A DNA stretch of 64,000 bases from Lachnospiraceae bacterium P6B14 (GCA_000687695.1 JHWZ01000013.1:1-64000); one strand, 5' to 3'. Numbered from the stretch's first letter, positions 15,543 to 24,450 are shown. Numbers and translations: made by a program. The notes: a model not told the origin generated them from the sequence alone.

Positions 15543-16604
15543 ATGTTTGAATTAGTTCCATCTGAGTATATGAGAGAAGTATTCAGGAAGAATAATTATG
15601 AGTTCTCTGATTTCAATAAGGCTACTATTATTTGGAATAGGAAAGATGTCAGGCGAGAAGAGCGGATTTCTGCGTTAAAGGAACTCGCGGTGAACACGGA
15701 AGATCAGGAATTAAAGCAGCAGATCCTTGATAGATTATATTATGAGGACAGCATGCTGAAAAGGCATAAGAACAACAAGAATAAAAAATGTGTCTATGTG
15801 GTTTTGGATTCAGATGAGTGCGGATGTGGCTATTTTTCTGATTATGATATGGCATATGAATACGGAAAGGAGATTGCAGCCCATTACGATGAAGATAAAT
15901 TCTCGATCGAAAAACAGTATATTATTTCAGAAGAACATGATATGATAGTTAGGAGTGGGGCGAGGACCAATCCGTATATGTTTAATGAAAAAGTAGAGCC
16001 TGAAACAGAAGCATATAGTGGCGAACCGTTATCGGTAATCAGTTTTTATGACGACGGTCAGATCAAGCGGATTTGGTCAAATGAGATGTCTCTGGAGGAA
16101 GAAGAAAAGGTGGATTCTTTCAGACCGGATCGATTTGAGCATCAGTTTTTCAAGATTCCTTTTGAGGGGGAAAAAGGAATGGTGGTACGCGATCTCACTG
16201 ATTGCTCCGAGAATGCTTGTGGGATTCTGATGCAGGATACTGAAGGATGGAACAGACATCTGATTGAGACAAATCTACGGGAAGCATATTTGGATTACAG
16301 TGATATATCGGTAATTGTTGTGTTTTTGAATTGTCAGGGTAGGTGGGTTCACGAGCATATTAACCCTATTTATCTCGAGGCTGCTAAATATCCTGATCTC
16401 GGAACCAAAAAGTCTGAGGCAATGCAAAGGGCTATAGTGGCCTTTTCGGAATATCAGCAGAAGAAGACGGAAGGGGTGGATGATATTAGTCAGTATGAAA
16501 AAAAGGTGATTCGGCTTTCTAAAGAGTACAGTGAAGCGTATTTTGAAGCGGAGAAAGAAAGTAATCAAAGAATGTATGGCTGGAAGGACTGGGGAGAATT
16601 ATGA
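15543..16604 (+). CDS. hypothetical protein, 353 aa, in the AAA+ operon
   Basis: Not recognised. I start it at ATG 15543 (MFELVPSEYMREVFRKN), eight bases after GGAGG and four bases after the AAA+ stop; the ATG at 15528 lies on top of the ribosome binding site. Early helices (LKELAVNTEDQELKQQILDRL) are followed by a strand-rich part (KKCVYVVLDSDECGCGYF, with two Cys) and a third region LSVISFYDDGQIKRIW. The C-terminus is a long charged helix. It ends in an ATGA overlap with the AlkD-like gene. Confidence 0.6.
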   Translation: MFELVPSEYMREVFRKNNYEFSDFNKATIIWNRKDVRREERISALKELAVNTEDQELKQQILDRLYYEDSMLKRHKNNKNKKCVYVVLDSDECGCGYFSDYDMAYEYGKEIAAHYDEDKFSIEKQYIISEEHDMIVRSGARTNPYMFNEKVEPETEAYSGEPLSVISFYDDGQIKRIWSNEMSLEEEEKVDSFRPDRFEHQFFKIPFEGEKGMVVRDLTDCSENACGILMQDTEGWNRHLIETNLREAYLDYSDISVIVVFLNCQGRWVHEHINPIYLEAAKYPDLGTKKSEAMQRAIVAFSEYQQKKTEGVDDISQYEKKVIRLSKEYSEAYFEAEKESNQRMYGWKDWGEL

Positions 16605-17302
16605 AAGGAACAGTAGAAATCCAAAAAGAACTTTTCCGTATGCAGGATGAGAAATACCGTGATTTTCAGGGAGGGTTGATCCCTTCGGAAGACGATAAAA
16701 AAATGATAGGAGTGCGTACGCCGGAACTCCGTGCATATGCAAAGAAACTGTCAAAGCGGGAGGACATCGGGGTATTCCTTGATGATCTTCCGCATACGTA
16801 TTTTGACGAAAACCAGTTGCATGCTTTTATCATCTCCGAGATGCGGGATTATGAGCAGTGTCTTTCAGAGGTACGTCGCTTTCTTCCCTATGTGGACAAT
16901 TGGGCTACCTGCGATCAGATGTCTCCAAAGGTATTTAAGAAGCATCGCATGGAGCTGCTTGAGGCTATCCGTGAGTGGATCGCGTCGACCGAAACCTATA
17001 CGATACGCTTTGGTATAAAGATGCTGATGACGCACTTTTTGGATGACGACTTTTCTACAGAGTATCCGGATATGGTCGCCGGTGTTCGTTCGGAAGAATA
17101 CTATGTAAACATGATGATCGCCTGGTATTTTGCCACCGCGCTCGCAAAGCAGTGGGACGCGATCATCCCGTACATCGAAAAAAACAGGCTGGATACCTGG
17201 ACGCACAATAAGACAATCCAGAAGGCCGTTGAGAGCTATCGCATCACGCCTGAACAAAAGGATTATCTCAAAGGATTAAAAAAATCTGAAAAAAAGAGTT
17301 GA
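16601..17302 (+). CDS. AlkD-like DNA alkylation repair protein (HEAT-repeat)
   Basis: A 233-aa all-helical protein of the DNA alkylation repair (AlkD/AlkC) family: MIGVRTPELRAYAKKL, DNWATCDQMSPKVFKKH, IRFGIKMLMTHFLDDDF, YYVNMMIAWYFATALAKQW and TWTHNKTIQKAVESYRI. Family members are DNA glycosylases that remove bulky or charged alkylated bases without base flipping. The W-x-T-C-D and H-N-K signatures are present. It starts in an ATGA overlap with the preceding unknown gene, which makes it the seventh member of the AAA+ operon. It may be cargo of the operon rather than part of its mechanism. Confidence 0.8.
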   Translation: MKGTVEIQKELFRMQDEKYRDFQGGLIPSEDDKKMIGVRTPELRAYAKKLSKREDIGVFLDDLPHTYFDENQLHAFIISEMRDYEQCLSEVRRFLPYVDNWATCDQMSPKVFKKHRMELLEAIREWIASTETYTIRFGIKMLMTHFLDDDFSTEYPDMVAGVRSEEYYVNMMIAWYFATALAKQWDAIIPYIEKNRLDTWTHNKTIQKAVESYRITPEQKDYLKGLKKSEKKS

Positions 17303-17327
17303 CAGGAAAAGATTTATGTGATACTAT
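17299..17327 (+). promoter_or_regulatory. promoter of the thiol-peroxidase module
   Basis: TTGACA (17299-17304), 17-bp spacer, TACTAT (17322-17327). The -35 overlaps the last codons of the AlkD-like gene. Confidence 0.75.
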
Positions 17328-17344
17328 CAGTTTAACACAAACGC

Positions 17345-17367
17345 TTGCGCACAAGTAAATAGCGCAA
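17345..17367. promoter_or_regulatory. inverted repeat, candidate MarR/OhrR operator
   Basis: TTGCGC-N11-GCGCAA just downstream of the promoter and 19 bp before the regulator start. It is well placed for autorepression; binding is inferred. Confidence 0.45.
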
Positions 17368-17386
17368 AAACAAAAGGAGAGTTGAT

Positions 17387-17851
17387 ATGGGTAAAACGGA
17401 CGAGGGATATGAGTCTTTGAAGCTTTGCAATCAGGTGTGTTTCCCACTGTACGCGTGCTCAAAGGAATTGGTGAGACAGTACACTCCTTATCTGAAGAAG
17501 CTTGACCTGACCTATACGCAGTATCTCGTTATGATGGTCCTCTGGGAGAAAGAAGAGGTAACATCGAGAGAGCTTGCGGGGTGTTTGCACCTGGATTACG
17601 GGACGTTGACACCGGTACTGAAGAGGTTGGAAAAATCTGAGCTTCTTATCAGGCAGAGGATGGAGGAAGACGAGAGACTGCTCGCTATCAGGATCACGAA
17701 GAAGGGGAAAGAATTGCAGAAAAAAGCAGTTGATATCCCGATGTCCATGGCATCACGTATAGGGCTTACAAAAAAAGAATTTGAAACACTCTATCAACTC
17801 ACCTACAAGGCACTCAGTAACATGGAAAACAATAGTATTAAGGGGGAATGA
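17387..17851 (+). CDS. MarR-family regulator, OhrR-like peroxide sensor
   Basis: A 154-aa MarR winged helix: LTYTQYLVMMVLWEKEEVTSRELA, then the recognition helix LDYGTLTPVLKRLEKSELL and wing RMEEDERLLAIRIT. The N-terminal helix has NQVCFPLYACSKE, matching the reactive cysteine position of OhrR, which is oxidised by organic hydroperoxides and then releases DNA. It heads a module of peroxidase, thioredoxin reductase and thioredoxin, which fits that sensing role. A second Cys five residues after the first may serve disulfide formation. Its stop overlaps an alternative start of the next gene. Confidence 0.8.
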   Translation: MGKTDEGYESLKLCNQVCFPLYACSKELVRQYTPYLKKLDLTYTQYLVMMVLWEKEEVTSRELAGCLHLDYGTLTPVLKRLEKSELLIRQRMEEDERLLAIRITKKGKELQKKAVDIPMSMASRIGLTKKEFETLYQLTYKALSNMENNSIKGE

Positions 17852-17853
17852 GC

Positions 17854-18402
17854 ATGGCTAACGTATATGATTTCAAGGTAAAGGACAGATCAGGAAATGA
17901 AGTAAGTGTAGGCGATTACAGCGGAAAGGTACTTCTCGTAGTGAACACGGCGACCGGGTGTGGGTTCACTCCTCACTATGAGCCGCTCGAGTCTATGTAC
18001 AAGGATCTGAGGGATAAGGGATTTGAGATACTTGATTTCCCATGCAATCAGTTTGCAGGTCAGGCACCCGGATCGGATGATGAGATCCATGAGTTCTGTA
18101 CTGTGAAGTTCGGAACAGAGTTTCCGCAGTTTTCAAAAATCGATGTAAACGGTGATGATGCCGATCCTCTCTTTGCTTATCTCGCCGGAGAGAAGCCATT
18201 TGAGGGATTCGGAAAAGGCATGAAGGCGGCAGCGATGAATAAGTTTACAAAGATGAATAATAAAAAATACGGAGACAAGGCATACATCAAGTGGAACTTC
18301 ACGAAGTTTCTGGTAGACAGAAACGGAAATGTGGTTGAAAGATTTGAGCCTACCGTGGATATGGATGAGGTAAGAAAAGCAGTAGAAAAATTAGTGGGGT
18401 AG
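17854..18402 (+). CDS. glutathione-peroxidase-family thiol peroxidase
   Basis: A 182-aa GPx-fold enzyme with NTATGCGFTPHY (catalytic Cys, not selenocysteine), the resolving-type motif FPCNQFAGQAPG (Gln of the catalytic tetrad) and WNFTKFLVD (Trp/Asn). Clostridial and Lachnospiraceae members usually draw electrons from thioredoxin, not glutathione, and here thioredoxin reductase and thioredoxin are the next two genes. I start at ATG 17854 with AAGGGGG seven bases upstream; the ATG at 17848 is too close. Reduces hydroperoxides in the cytoplasm. Confidence 0.88.
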   Translation: MANVYDFKVKDRSGNEVSVGDYSGKVLLVVNTATGCGFTPHYEPLESMYKDLRDKGFEILDFPCNQFAGQAPGSDDEIHEFCTVKFGTEFPQFSKIDVNGDDADPLFAYLAGEKPFEGFGKGMKAAAMNKFTKMNNKKYGDKAYIKWNFTKFLVDRNGNVVERFEPTVDMDEVRKAVEKLVG

Positions 18403-18407
18403 AAGGT

Positions 18408-19271
18408 ATGAGTGATAACCGCTTTGATATCGCGATCATAGGATGCGGGCCTGCCGGAGTATCGGCTGCGATCACGGCCAGGATCCGAAATAAATCAGTT
18501 CTTTTGATCGGTGATGAGATCAGCAGTAAGGTTGAAAAAGCACACGCTATACAAAACTATCCGGGCTTGCCGGATATCGCGGGAGCGGACCTCGCAGGAG
18601 CATTTTTATCACATCTTGAAAAGATGGAGATAGACATCACGAAGAAGCGTGTGAGCACGGTGTATGCGATGGGAGATTATTTTGCGATACAGGCTGATGA
18701 GGAGATGCTCGAGGCAAGGAGTGTCATCCTGGCTACCGGGATCGTGACCGGCAAATCGCTTCCGGGTGAGGATGAGTTACTGGGCCGCGGGGTGAGCTAC
18801 TGTGCAACCTGCGATGCATCACTGTATCGCGGAAAGTCGGCGATCGTCATCGGTTACAGCAAAAAGGAAGAAAGAGAAGCCGCATTTCTATCTGAGGTCT
18901 GTAACGAGGTGATATATATCCCCGTTTACAAGGACGAAACCGAGCTGCCGGATAATGTCAGAGTGGTAAGAGAGCAGGTAAAAGAAATCCGTTCGGACGG
19001 AGACAAGCGTATCGTGATCACGTCGGAGGGTGAGTATGAGACAGATGGTGTTTTTGTGCTGAGGGATGCGATCGCCCCTGACAGGCTGGTTCCGGGACTG
19101 GAGACGGATGGTGGACATGTCGTGGTTGACCGTCACATGCAGACAAATCTCGACGGAGTTTTTGCCTGCGGGGATATCGCCGGGACACCGTATCAGTACA
19201 TAAAGGCAGCGGGAGAAGGAAATGTTGCTGCGCTCGCCGCAGTAAAATATCTTGATGAAAAAGGAAAGTGA
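18408..19271 (+). CDS. thioredoxin reductase-like flavoprotein lacking the usual NADPH motif
   Basis: A 287-aa TrxB fold: FAD motif IIGCGPAGVSAA, redox CATC near residue 132 and the C-terminal FAD motif FACGDIAGTPYQYIKAAGEG. In the second nucleotide domain, where TrxB has GxGxxA and HRRxxxR for NADPH, this protein reads VIGYSKKEEREAA and YIPVYKDE. Both NADPH signatures are missing. Clostridial ferredoxin-dependent flavin thioredoxin reductases share this loss, so the electron donor may be ferredoxin. It lies five bases after the peroxidase gene and ahead of thioredoxin. Confidence 0.85.
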   Translation: MSDNRFDIAIIGCGPAGVSAAITARIRNKSVLLIGDEISSKVEKAHAIQNYPGLPDIAGADLAGAFLSHLEKMEIDITKKRVSTVYAMGDYFAIQADEEMLEARSVILATGIVTGKSLPGEDELLGRGVSYCATCDASLYRGKSAIVIGYSKKEEREAAFLSEVCNEVIYIPVYKDETELPDNVRVVREQVKEIRSDGDKRIVITSEGEYETDGVFVLRDAIAPDRLVPGLETDGGHVVVDRHMQTNLDGVFACGDIAGTPYQYIKAAGEGNVAALAAVKYLDEKGK

Positions 19272-19281
19272 GGTAGAGATC

Positions 19282-19596
19282 ATGGTAAAGAAGGTAAATG
19301 CAGAGCAGTTTGAAAACGAAGCAAAAAAAAGTGAAGTAGCGATTGTGGATTTCTCCGCAACATGGTGCGGACCGTGCCAGATGCTGGCACCCGTACTCGA
19401 ACAGGTCAGCTCATCATTGGGTGACCGGGTTGACTTTTACAACGTTGATGTAGATGACGCACCGGAGTTGGCGGGAGAGTATAAGGTACAGTCGGTTCCG
19501 TGCCTGATACTCATGAAAAACGGAGAGTTGGTTGATCAATCCGTCGGTTTCAAGCCGGAACCTGCCATCAAAGGATGGATCGAGAGCCATCTTTAA
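19282..19596 (+). CDS. trxA: thioredoxin
   Basis: A 104-aa thioredoxin with WCGPC at residues 28-32, the cis-Pro motif VQSVPCLILMKNG and normal length. Start at 19282 with GAGGTAGAG upstream; the frame extends back into the reductase gene. Note the cysteine after the cis-Pro (PCL), less usual than PTL. Last gene of the OhrR-peroxidase-reductase-thioredoxin module, followed by a terminator. Confidence 0.92.
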   Translation: MVKKVNAEQFENEAKKSEVAIVDFSATWCGPCQMLAPVLEQVSSSLGDRVDFYNVDVDDAPELAGEYKVQSVPCLILMKNGELVDQSVGFKPEPAIKGWIESHL

Positions 19597-19620
19597 GATC
19601 AGATTTTATGACCATGATAA

Positions 19621-19646
19621 AAGCCTTGCAAACGCAGGGCTTTTTT
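19621..19646 (+). terminator. intrinsic terminator after trxA
   Basis: AAGCCTTGC-AAAC-GCAGGGCTT, a 9-bp stem with one wobble followed by TTTT. Confidence 0.85.
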
Positions 19647-19727
19647 CGTATAATAAAACATAGGCATCGTATTATTCGGGATGTATGATTGTCGGAAGGT
19701 GCGGTTTAGCCTCACAAGAGGAGAGTA

Positions 19728-21143
19728 ATGGAGGAGCCTATGGATTTTCAGAAGATTGTTGACAGTATGGGAGCTATGACGTGTATCGTTTCCGTGGAAA
19801 AACTCGAGGGAGATAGGTACGGCAAGGTCAAAATAGTTGCGGGCAACAAGGCATATATCGACTCCATTGAGAACCCTGCACCGGGTACGGAGATGCTCAC
19901 CGACAAGTTTGTTCCCAATACGGAGTATACCAACTATCTTACCAGAGATCTGAACTTCGAAGACTATTGTTACCGCGCTGCGGTTCAGAAAAAATGTCTG
20001 CACTCCTATGTTCATCCCGACAGGATGAACGTATGGTTCAACATGAGCTTTCTTCCGGTTTTTCCTGATGAAGGAAACCTCTGTTATTGTATGTATATGA
20101 TGGAAATAAACTTTGAGCCGAACTCGGAGCACATGTCAAACATCTCGGGCGAGATGGCTTCCGCGGTTCTCGAGACCACCATTAAGCTTCGTGGAACTGA
20201 TGACTTCAGGGCGACGATAAAGGATGTTGTTGCCGATATCAGAGATATGTGTGATGCGGAGCATTGTTGTATACTTACGATGAATGAGTATGACAGGTCA
20301 TGTGAGGTGCTCGGAGAGGCATTTTCTGATGGAACAGGTTTGAAATCCATGGATGAATACCTGGATGGTTTCTATGACATAGCGGAGTCATGGGAGGATA
20401 CCATAGCAGGCAGCAACTGTCTTATTGTTAAAAACGAACAGGACATGGAGGTTGTCAGGGAGCGAAATCCGGTTTGGCATGCATCACTCACTGCTGCCGG
20501 CGGAGAGTCGATCGTTTTGTTCCCGCTCAAATCAAGAAACCAGCTTCTCGGATACATGTGGGCTATCAACTTTGATGCGGAAAACGCGGTAAAGATAAAA
20601 GAAACACTCGAGTTGACGACGTTTATTTTAGGGTCTGAGCTTGGAAACTATCTCCTTTTGGATCGATTAAAAATACTGAGCTCGAGGGATCTGTTGACCG
20701 GTGTACTGAACCGTAATGAGATGAACAATTACGTAGACAGTATGAGCGACGGGGACGAGTATACAGGTTCTGTCGGAGTTTGTTTTGCAGATCTGAACGG
20801 ACTGAAAAAGGTCAATGACGAGGAAGGTCATCCCGCAGGTGATACTCTCTTAAAGGATGCTGCAAAGGCTCTCTGCGAGGTATTCGACGAGTCAGAGATA
20901 TTTCGTGCCGGAGGTGATGAGTTCTCGATCATCGTCAGAGATGTAACAGCTGAGGAGATGCAGAAAAAGGTAGAACAGATCCGTGAGGCCGCCACTCATT
21001 ATGACAAGGTATCATTTGCTCTGGGATGCAGTGTTGAGGCCGATTGTAAGAATGTTCGTCAGGCACTCAGAAATGCGGATTTGGATATGTACGAGGATAA
21101 AAAACGGTATTATAACGAGTTCCCTGACCGTAAACACAGGTAA
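19728..21143 (+). CDS. sensor diguanylate cyclase (PAS-like + GAF-like + GGDEF)
   Basis: A 471-aa cytoplasmic protein without membrane segments. Residues 1-130 look PAS-like (IVDSMGAMTCIVSVEKL). About 145-305 look like a GAF domain (FRATIKDVVADIRDMCDAEHCCIL). About 320-470 are GGDEF (DLLTGVLNRNEMNN, RAGGDEFSI near residue 395, ADLDMYEDKK). The signature is intact, so it should make cyclic di-GMP. No RxxD inhibitory site is found upstream of GGDEF, so product feedback may be absent. The start at 19728 follows GAGGAGAG; ATG 19740 is an alternative. Single-gene unit between two terminators. Confidence 0.88.
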   Translation: MEEPMDFQKIVDSMGAMTCIVSVEKLEGDRYGKVKIVAGNKAYIDSIENPAPGTEMLTDKFVPNTEYTNYLTRDLNFEDYCYRAAVQKKCLHSYVHPDRMNVWFNMSFLPVFPDEGNLCYCMYMMEINFEPNSEHMSNISGEMASAVLETTIKLRGTDDFRATIKDVVADIRDMCDAEHCCILTMNEYDRSCEVLGEAFSDGTGLKSMDEYLDGFYDIAESWEDTIAGSNCLIVKNEQDMEVVRERNPVWHASLTAAGGESIVLFPLKSRNQLLGYMWAINFDAENAVKIKETLELTTFILGSELGNYLLLDRLKILSSRDLLTGVLNRNEMNNYVDSMSDGDEYTGSVGVCFADLNGLKKVNDEEGHPAGDTLLKDAAKALCEVFDESEIFRAGGDEFSIIVRDVTAEEMQKKVEQIREAATHYDKVSFALGCSVEADCKNVRQALRNADLDMYEDKKRYYNEFPDRKHR

Positions 21144-21157
21144 ATAGAATATGCGAA

Positions 21158-21186
21158 AAGCCTTGCGTGTGCGAGGCTTTTTTTGT
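21158..21186 (+). terminator. intrinsic terminator after the GGDEF gene
   Basis: AAGCCTTGC-GTGT-GCGAGGCTT, a 9-bp stem with one wobble, then a T run. Confidence 0.85.
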
Positions 21187-21194
21187 TTTTCTTC

Positions 21195-21242
21195 TTGACA
21201 GGCTAATGACCATTTGCTATAATGTCGCTAATGTTAGTTAGC
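21195..21242 (+). promoter_or_regulatory. promoter and palindromic operator of the TetR/ABC operon
   Basis: TTGACA (21195-21200), 17-bp spacer, TATAAT (21218-21223). Right after it lies a 16-bp palindrome GCTAA-N6-TTAGC (21227-21242), near the expected transcription start; GCTAATG also occurs inside the spacer (21202-21208). This is a natural site for the TetR product to repress its own operon. Confidence 0.75.
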
Positions 21243-21272
21243 CATGGTAAGGATTGCGAAGGAGGCGATGCT

Positions 21273-21866
21273 ATGACGACAAAGGAAAAGATAATGGACT
21301 CGGCATTGACACTTTTTTCGAGAAACGGATATAACGGAACAAGTGTAGAGCAGATAGCGGAGAGGGTCGGGATAAAAGCGCCGTCTCTTTATAAGCATTT
21401 TAAAGGAAAGGCGGATATCCTAAATAGTTTGGTTGATGTCGTGGATGCGCGTTATAATGAGATGTTCGGATCTGAGGAGCATATCGGAGAGCTCCCGGAC
21501 AGTATTGATTCATTTATAAAAGACACCATGAAAAGAATAGATTTTACGATGCATGATCCCATGGTATTGAAAATGCGAAAGCTGGTCATCCAGGAGCAGT
21601 TCAGGGACGAGCGCCTGGCGGAGACCGCGAGCAGGCATCAACTCCACGGGATCCAAAGGATGTATACAAGAATAATAAAAGAAATGATGGATAAGGGTAT
21701 GTTTGTTAAGGATGATCCGGAGCTCATGGCGATGGAGCTCACGGCGCCTGTTGTTCTGTATCTGGCGCAGGTTGACAGACAGCCGAAAACAGAGAAATCA
21801 GCATTCAAAAATATTGATAGACATTTAAGACATTTTTGCGAAACATATAAGGGGGAAAAATGGTGA
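21273..21866 (+). CDS. TetR-family regulator
   Basis: A 197-aa TetR protein: IMDSALTLFSRNGYNGTSVE, IAERVGIKAPSLYKHFKGK (helix-turn-helix) and a ligand domain with many Met residues. Start at 21273 follows AAGGAGGCGATGCT; the longer open frame would include the operator. It overlaps the ABC ATPase gene by seven bases, so it is the first gene of the transporter operon and probably controls it through the palindrome at 21227. Confidence 0.88.
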   Translation: MTTKEKIMDSALTLFSRNGYNGTSVEQIAERVGIKAPSLYKHFKGKADILNSLVDVVDARYNEMFGSEEHIGELPDSIDSFIKDTMKRIDFTMHDPMVLKMRKLVIQEQFRDERLAETASRHQLHGIQRMYTRIIKEMMDKGMFVKDDPELMAMELTAPVVLYLAQVDRQPKTEKSAFKNIDRHLRHFCETYKGEKW

Positions 21867-22825
21867 ACGAAACAAACGATATTTTGGTTATGAAAAATAT
21901 CTCGAAGGAGTTTAAGGTATTAAACCGTCATGAAGGATTGAAGGGCAGCATAAAGGATCTTTTTTCCAGAGACTACAAATACATAAAGGCCGTGAATGAT
22001 GTTTCTCTTACGGTAAAAAAGGGTGAGATCATCGGCTACCTCGGACCAAACGGAGCCGGTAAATCTACAACCATAAAAATGATGACGGGCGTTTTGGAGC
22101 CGACAACGGGAGAGATATTAGTAAACGGAAGAGTTCCGTACAAGGACAGAGTACATAACTCCGAAAACATAGGAGTAGTATTCGGACAGCGCAGTCAGCT
22201 TTGGTGGAACCTGCCACTCGTGGAGTCATTCAAGCTTCTCCGCGATATTTATATGGTTTCCGAAAAGGATTATCAGGATATGCTTGAGTTGTATTCAACA
22301 CTTGTTGACATCGAGCCTATTCTTCATAAACCGGTGCGCCAGATGTCACTCGGTCAACGTACGCTGAGCGACATCCTGGCGGCCTTCCTGCATGATCCGG
22401 CCATAGTATTTTTAGATGAGCCGACTATCGGACTTGACGTATCGATGAAGGCAAAAATAAGAGAGCTTATCCTGGGACTTAACGAGAAAAAGGAAACGAC
22501 AGTCATCCTTACAACGCACGATATGGGTGATGTCGACGCACTCTGCAAAAGAATAGTGATCATCGATGAAGGCAAAAAGATCTATGATAATGATATCGAT
22601 CATCTGAAAAATTACTTCGGATCATATCGTACTCTTCGCATGCGTCTTGAGGACGGGACCTGGGATGAGAGAGTTATCGATGAAAAGAAGACTGATGTTA
22701 TGCACGTGATCGCGGAGACTCAGAAGGAGCATAAGATAAAGGATATTCAGCTTGAGGAGATCTCAACTGAGGAGGTCATCAGAAAGATATATGAGGGAGA
22801 ATCCTCCCGAGAGGAGGCGTCATGA
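21860..22825 (+). CDS. ABC-2 exporter ATPase subunit
   Basis: A 321-aa ATPase: Walker A GPNGAGKSTT, the subgroup motif VFGQRSQLWWNLP, signature MSLGQRTLSDI (degenerate LSGGQ), Walker B IVFLDEPTIGLD and switch LTTHDMGD. The LWWNLP motif is typical of ATPases paired with DUF990-type ABC-2 permeases, which are the next two genes. The substrate is unknown. About 90 residues after the ATPase core form an accessory domain. Confidence 0.9.
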   Translation: MVNETNDILVMKNISKEFKVLNRHEGLKGSIKDLFSRDYKYIKAVNDVSLTVKKGEIIGYLGPNGAGKSTTIKMMTGVLEPTTGEILVNGRVPYKDRVHNSENIGVVFGQRSQLWWNLPLVESFKLLRDIYMVSEKDYQDMLELYSTLVDIEPILHKPVRQMSLGQRTLSDILAAFLHDPAIVFLDEPTIGLDVSMKAKIRELILGLNEKKETTVILTTHDMGDVDALCKRIVIIDEGKKIYDNDIDHLKNYFGSYRTLRMRLEDGTWDERVIDEKKTDVMHVIAETQKEHKIKDIQLEEISTEEVIRKIYEGESSREEAS

Positions 22826-23625
22826 AAAAACTGTTGGCGCTGACCAGAGCCGGAGTTATCGAGTCATTTCAGTTTCGACTGAGTATCCTCGTAACGATCT
22901 TCGGAAACCTGGTCTATCTTGCTCTCGTATTCTTTTTGTGGAGGGCGATATACGATTCCGCCGGGACAGATACGGTAGGCGGAATGACTTTTTACGATAC
23001 CATGATTTATCTTGTACTCGCTACAGCCATGTTCAATCTCCTTGAGATGTTCATCATCTGGGAGATGAGCCGGGCGGTGCAGTCAGGTGAGATTGTTATG
23101 CATCTGTTGAAACCGATGCGTTATCGTAAATACACTTTTTGGAGTTATTCAGGTGGATATGTAATACATTTTTTACTTGAGTTTATACCTACATTTTTTG
23201 TGATAATGCTGGTAACAAACGGTGCGATACCGATGGGTATAAACCTTTTATACTTTGTTATATCACTGGCATTGGCATTGTTTCTTAATTACAATTTTGA
23301 GATGCTGATATCCCCGATATGTCTGTATACGGAGTCGACATGGGGTGTTAATATGGTAAAAGAAACCATCGTATTGCTTTTATCCGGCGCGATGATACCG
23401 CTCGCATTTTTCCCGGATTGGTTGAGAAATGTGGTTGAGTGGTTACCGTTCCGCGCTGTGTACGATATACCGTTATCGATACTTCTCGAGAAAAATAACA
23501 CGACAGACTTTATGACCATGTTGATGAACCTCGGGATACAGGCCGCATGGTGTGTTGTACTGGCATTTTTCGGAAATCTTTTCTGGCATCGTGCCGTGAA
23601 AAAGATCACGGTAAATGGAGGGTGA
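22822..23625 (+). CDS. ABC-2 family permease, subunit 1
   Basis: A 267-aa membrane protein with about six hydrophobic spans, starting MKKLLALTRAGVIESFQFRLSI. The N-terminal helix with RLSI, then IWEMSRAVQSGEIVMHLLKP is typical of DUF990/ABC-2 permeases whose pattern is 'R.i..G.i...LL.P'. Starts in an ATGA overlap with the ATPase gene. It likely forms a heterodimer with the next gene's product. Confidence 0.85.
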   Translation: MKKLLALTRAGVIESFQFRLSILVTIFGNLVYLALVFFLWRAIYDSAGTDTVGGMTFYDTMIYLVLATAMFNLLEMFIIWEMSRAVQSGEIVMHLLKPMRYRKYTFWSYSGGYVIHFLLEFIPTFFVIMLVTNGAIPMGINLLYFVISLALALFLNYNFEMLISPICLYTESTWGVNMVKETIVLLLSGAMIPLAFFPDWLRNVVEWLPFRAVYDIPLSILLEKNNTTDFMTMLMNLGIQAAWCVVLAFFGNLFWHRAVKKITVNGG

Positions 23626-23628
23626 GAT

Positions 23629-24450
23629 ATGGAAAAAACTATGATAAAAAAGAAACGCGGATTCCGTTTCTATATCTCGATATACAGAAAGATACTTGTG
23701 CAGGATTTGAAAAGTAAGATGGCCTTCCGGGCGGATTTCATTCTGTCTACTTTCGGTATGATACTTACAAATATAGCGGGATTCATTACTTTTATGATTC
23801 TGTTTCATAACTTCCCGAGTATCAACGGATGGAACTATCATCAGATGCTGTTTTTATACGGTTTTACTTTGATCGCTCTTACACCGGTTCAGTGTTTTTT
23901 TGATAACAACTGGAACCTGAGATTCATGGTGAGAACAGGTGATTTTATCAAGTATTGTTTCAGACCGATAAATGTATTTTTCTACTTTATATCCGAGGTG
24001 TTTGATATAAAGGGTGTCGGACAGTTTTTGTTCGGACTGGGAACATTGATCTATGCCTGGGCACATCTGGGTATCCCGGTGACGTTTATTACGATAACCG
24101 AAGTAATACTTTTTCTGATTACAGCATCGCTCTTTATGATAGCGATCATGAACGCTTCGGCGGCGACATGTTTTTGGATCATCAATTCAGGTTATGTGAT
24201 GGTGATCATGTTCAGATTCAAGGACTTTGCGAAGTATCCGGCAAGCATTTTTAACAGTGTATTTAAATTCATTTTTTCATTTATTATACCGATTGCTTTT
24301 GTCGCTTACTACCCGAGTCTGGTTTTCATCACACCGGATCACGTGCCGTTACTTTCATGGCTATCACCGTTTATCGGGATAGTATTTTTCTGGCTCAGTT
24401 ATAAGTTTTGGATGCTGGGCGTGAGACGGTATGATTTTACGGGGTCATGA
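23629..24450 (+). CDS. ABC-2 family permease, subunit 2
   Basis: A 273-aa membrane protein with about six spans. LRFMVRTGDFIKYCFRPIN is the counterpart of SGEIVMHLLKP in subunit 1. N-terminal basic stretch, then QDLKSKMAFRADFILSTFG. Starts three bases after subunit 1 with GGAGGGTGAG. With the ATPase at 21860 it completes a TetR-controlled exporter. Confidence 0.85.
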   Translation: MEKTMIKKKRGFRFYISIYRKILVQDLKSKMAFRADFILSTFGMILTNIAGFITFMILFHNFPSINGWNYHQMLFLYGFTLIALTPVQCFFDNNWNLRFMVRTGDFIKYCFRPINVFFYFISEVFDIKGVGQFLFGLGTLIYAWAHLGIPVTFITITEVILFLITASLFMIAIMNASAATCFWIINSGYVMVIMFRFKDFAKYPASIFNSVFKFIFSFIIPIAFVAYYPSLVFITPDHVPLLSWLSPFIGIVFFWLSYKFWMLGVRRYDFTGS

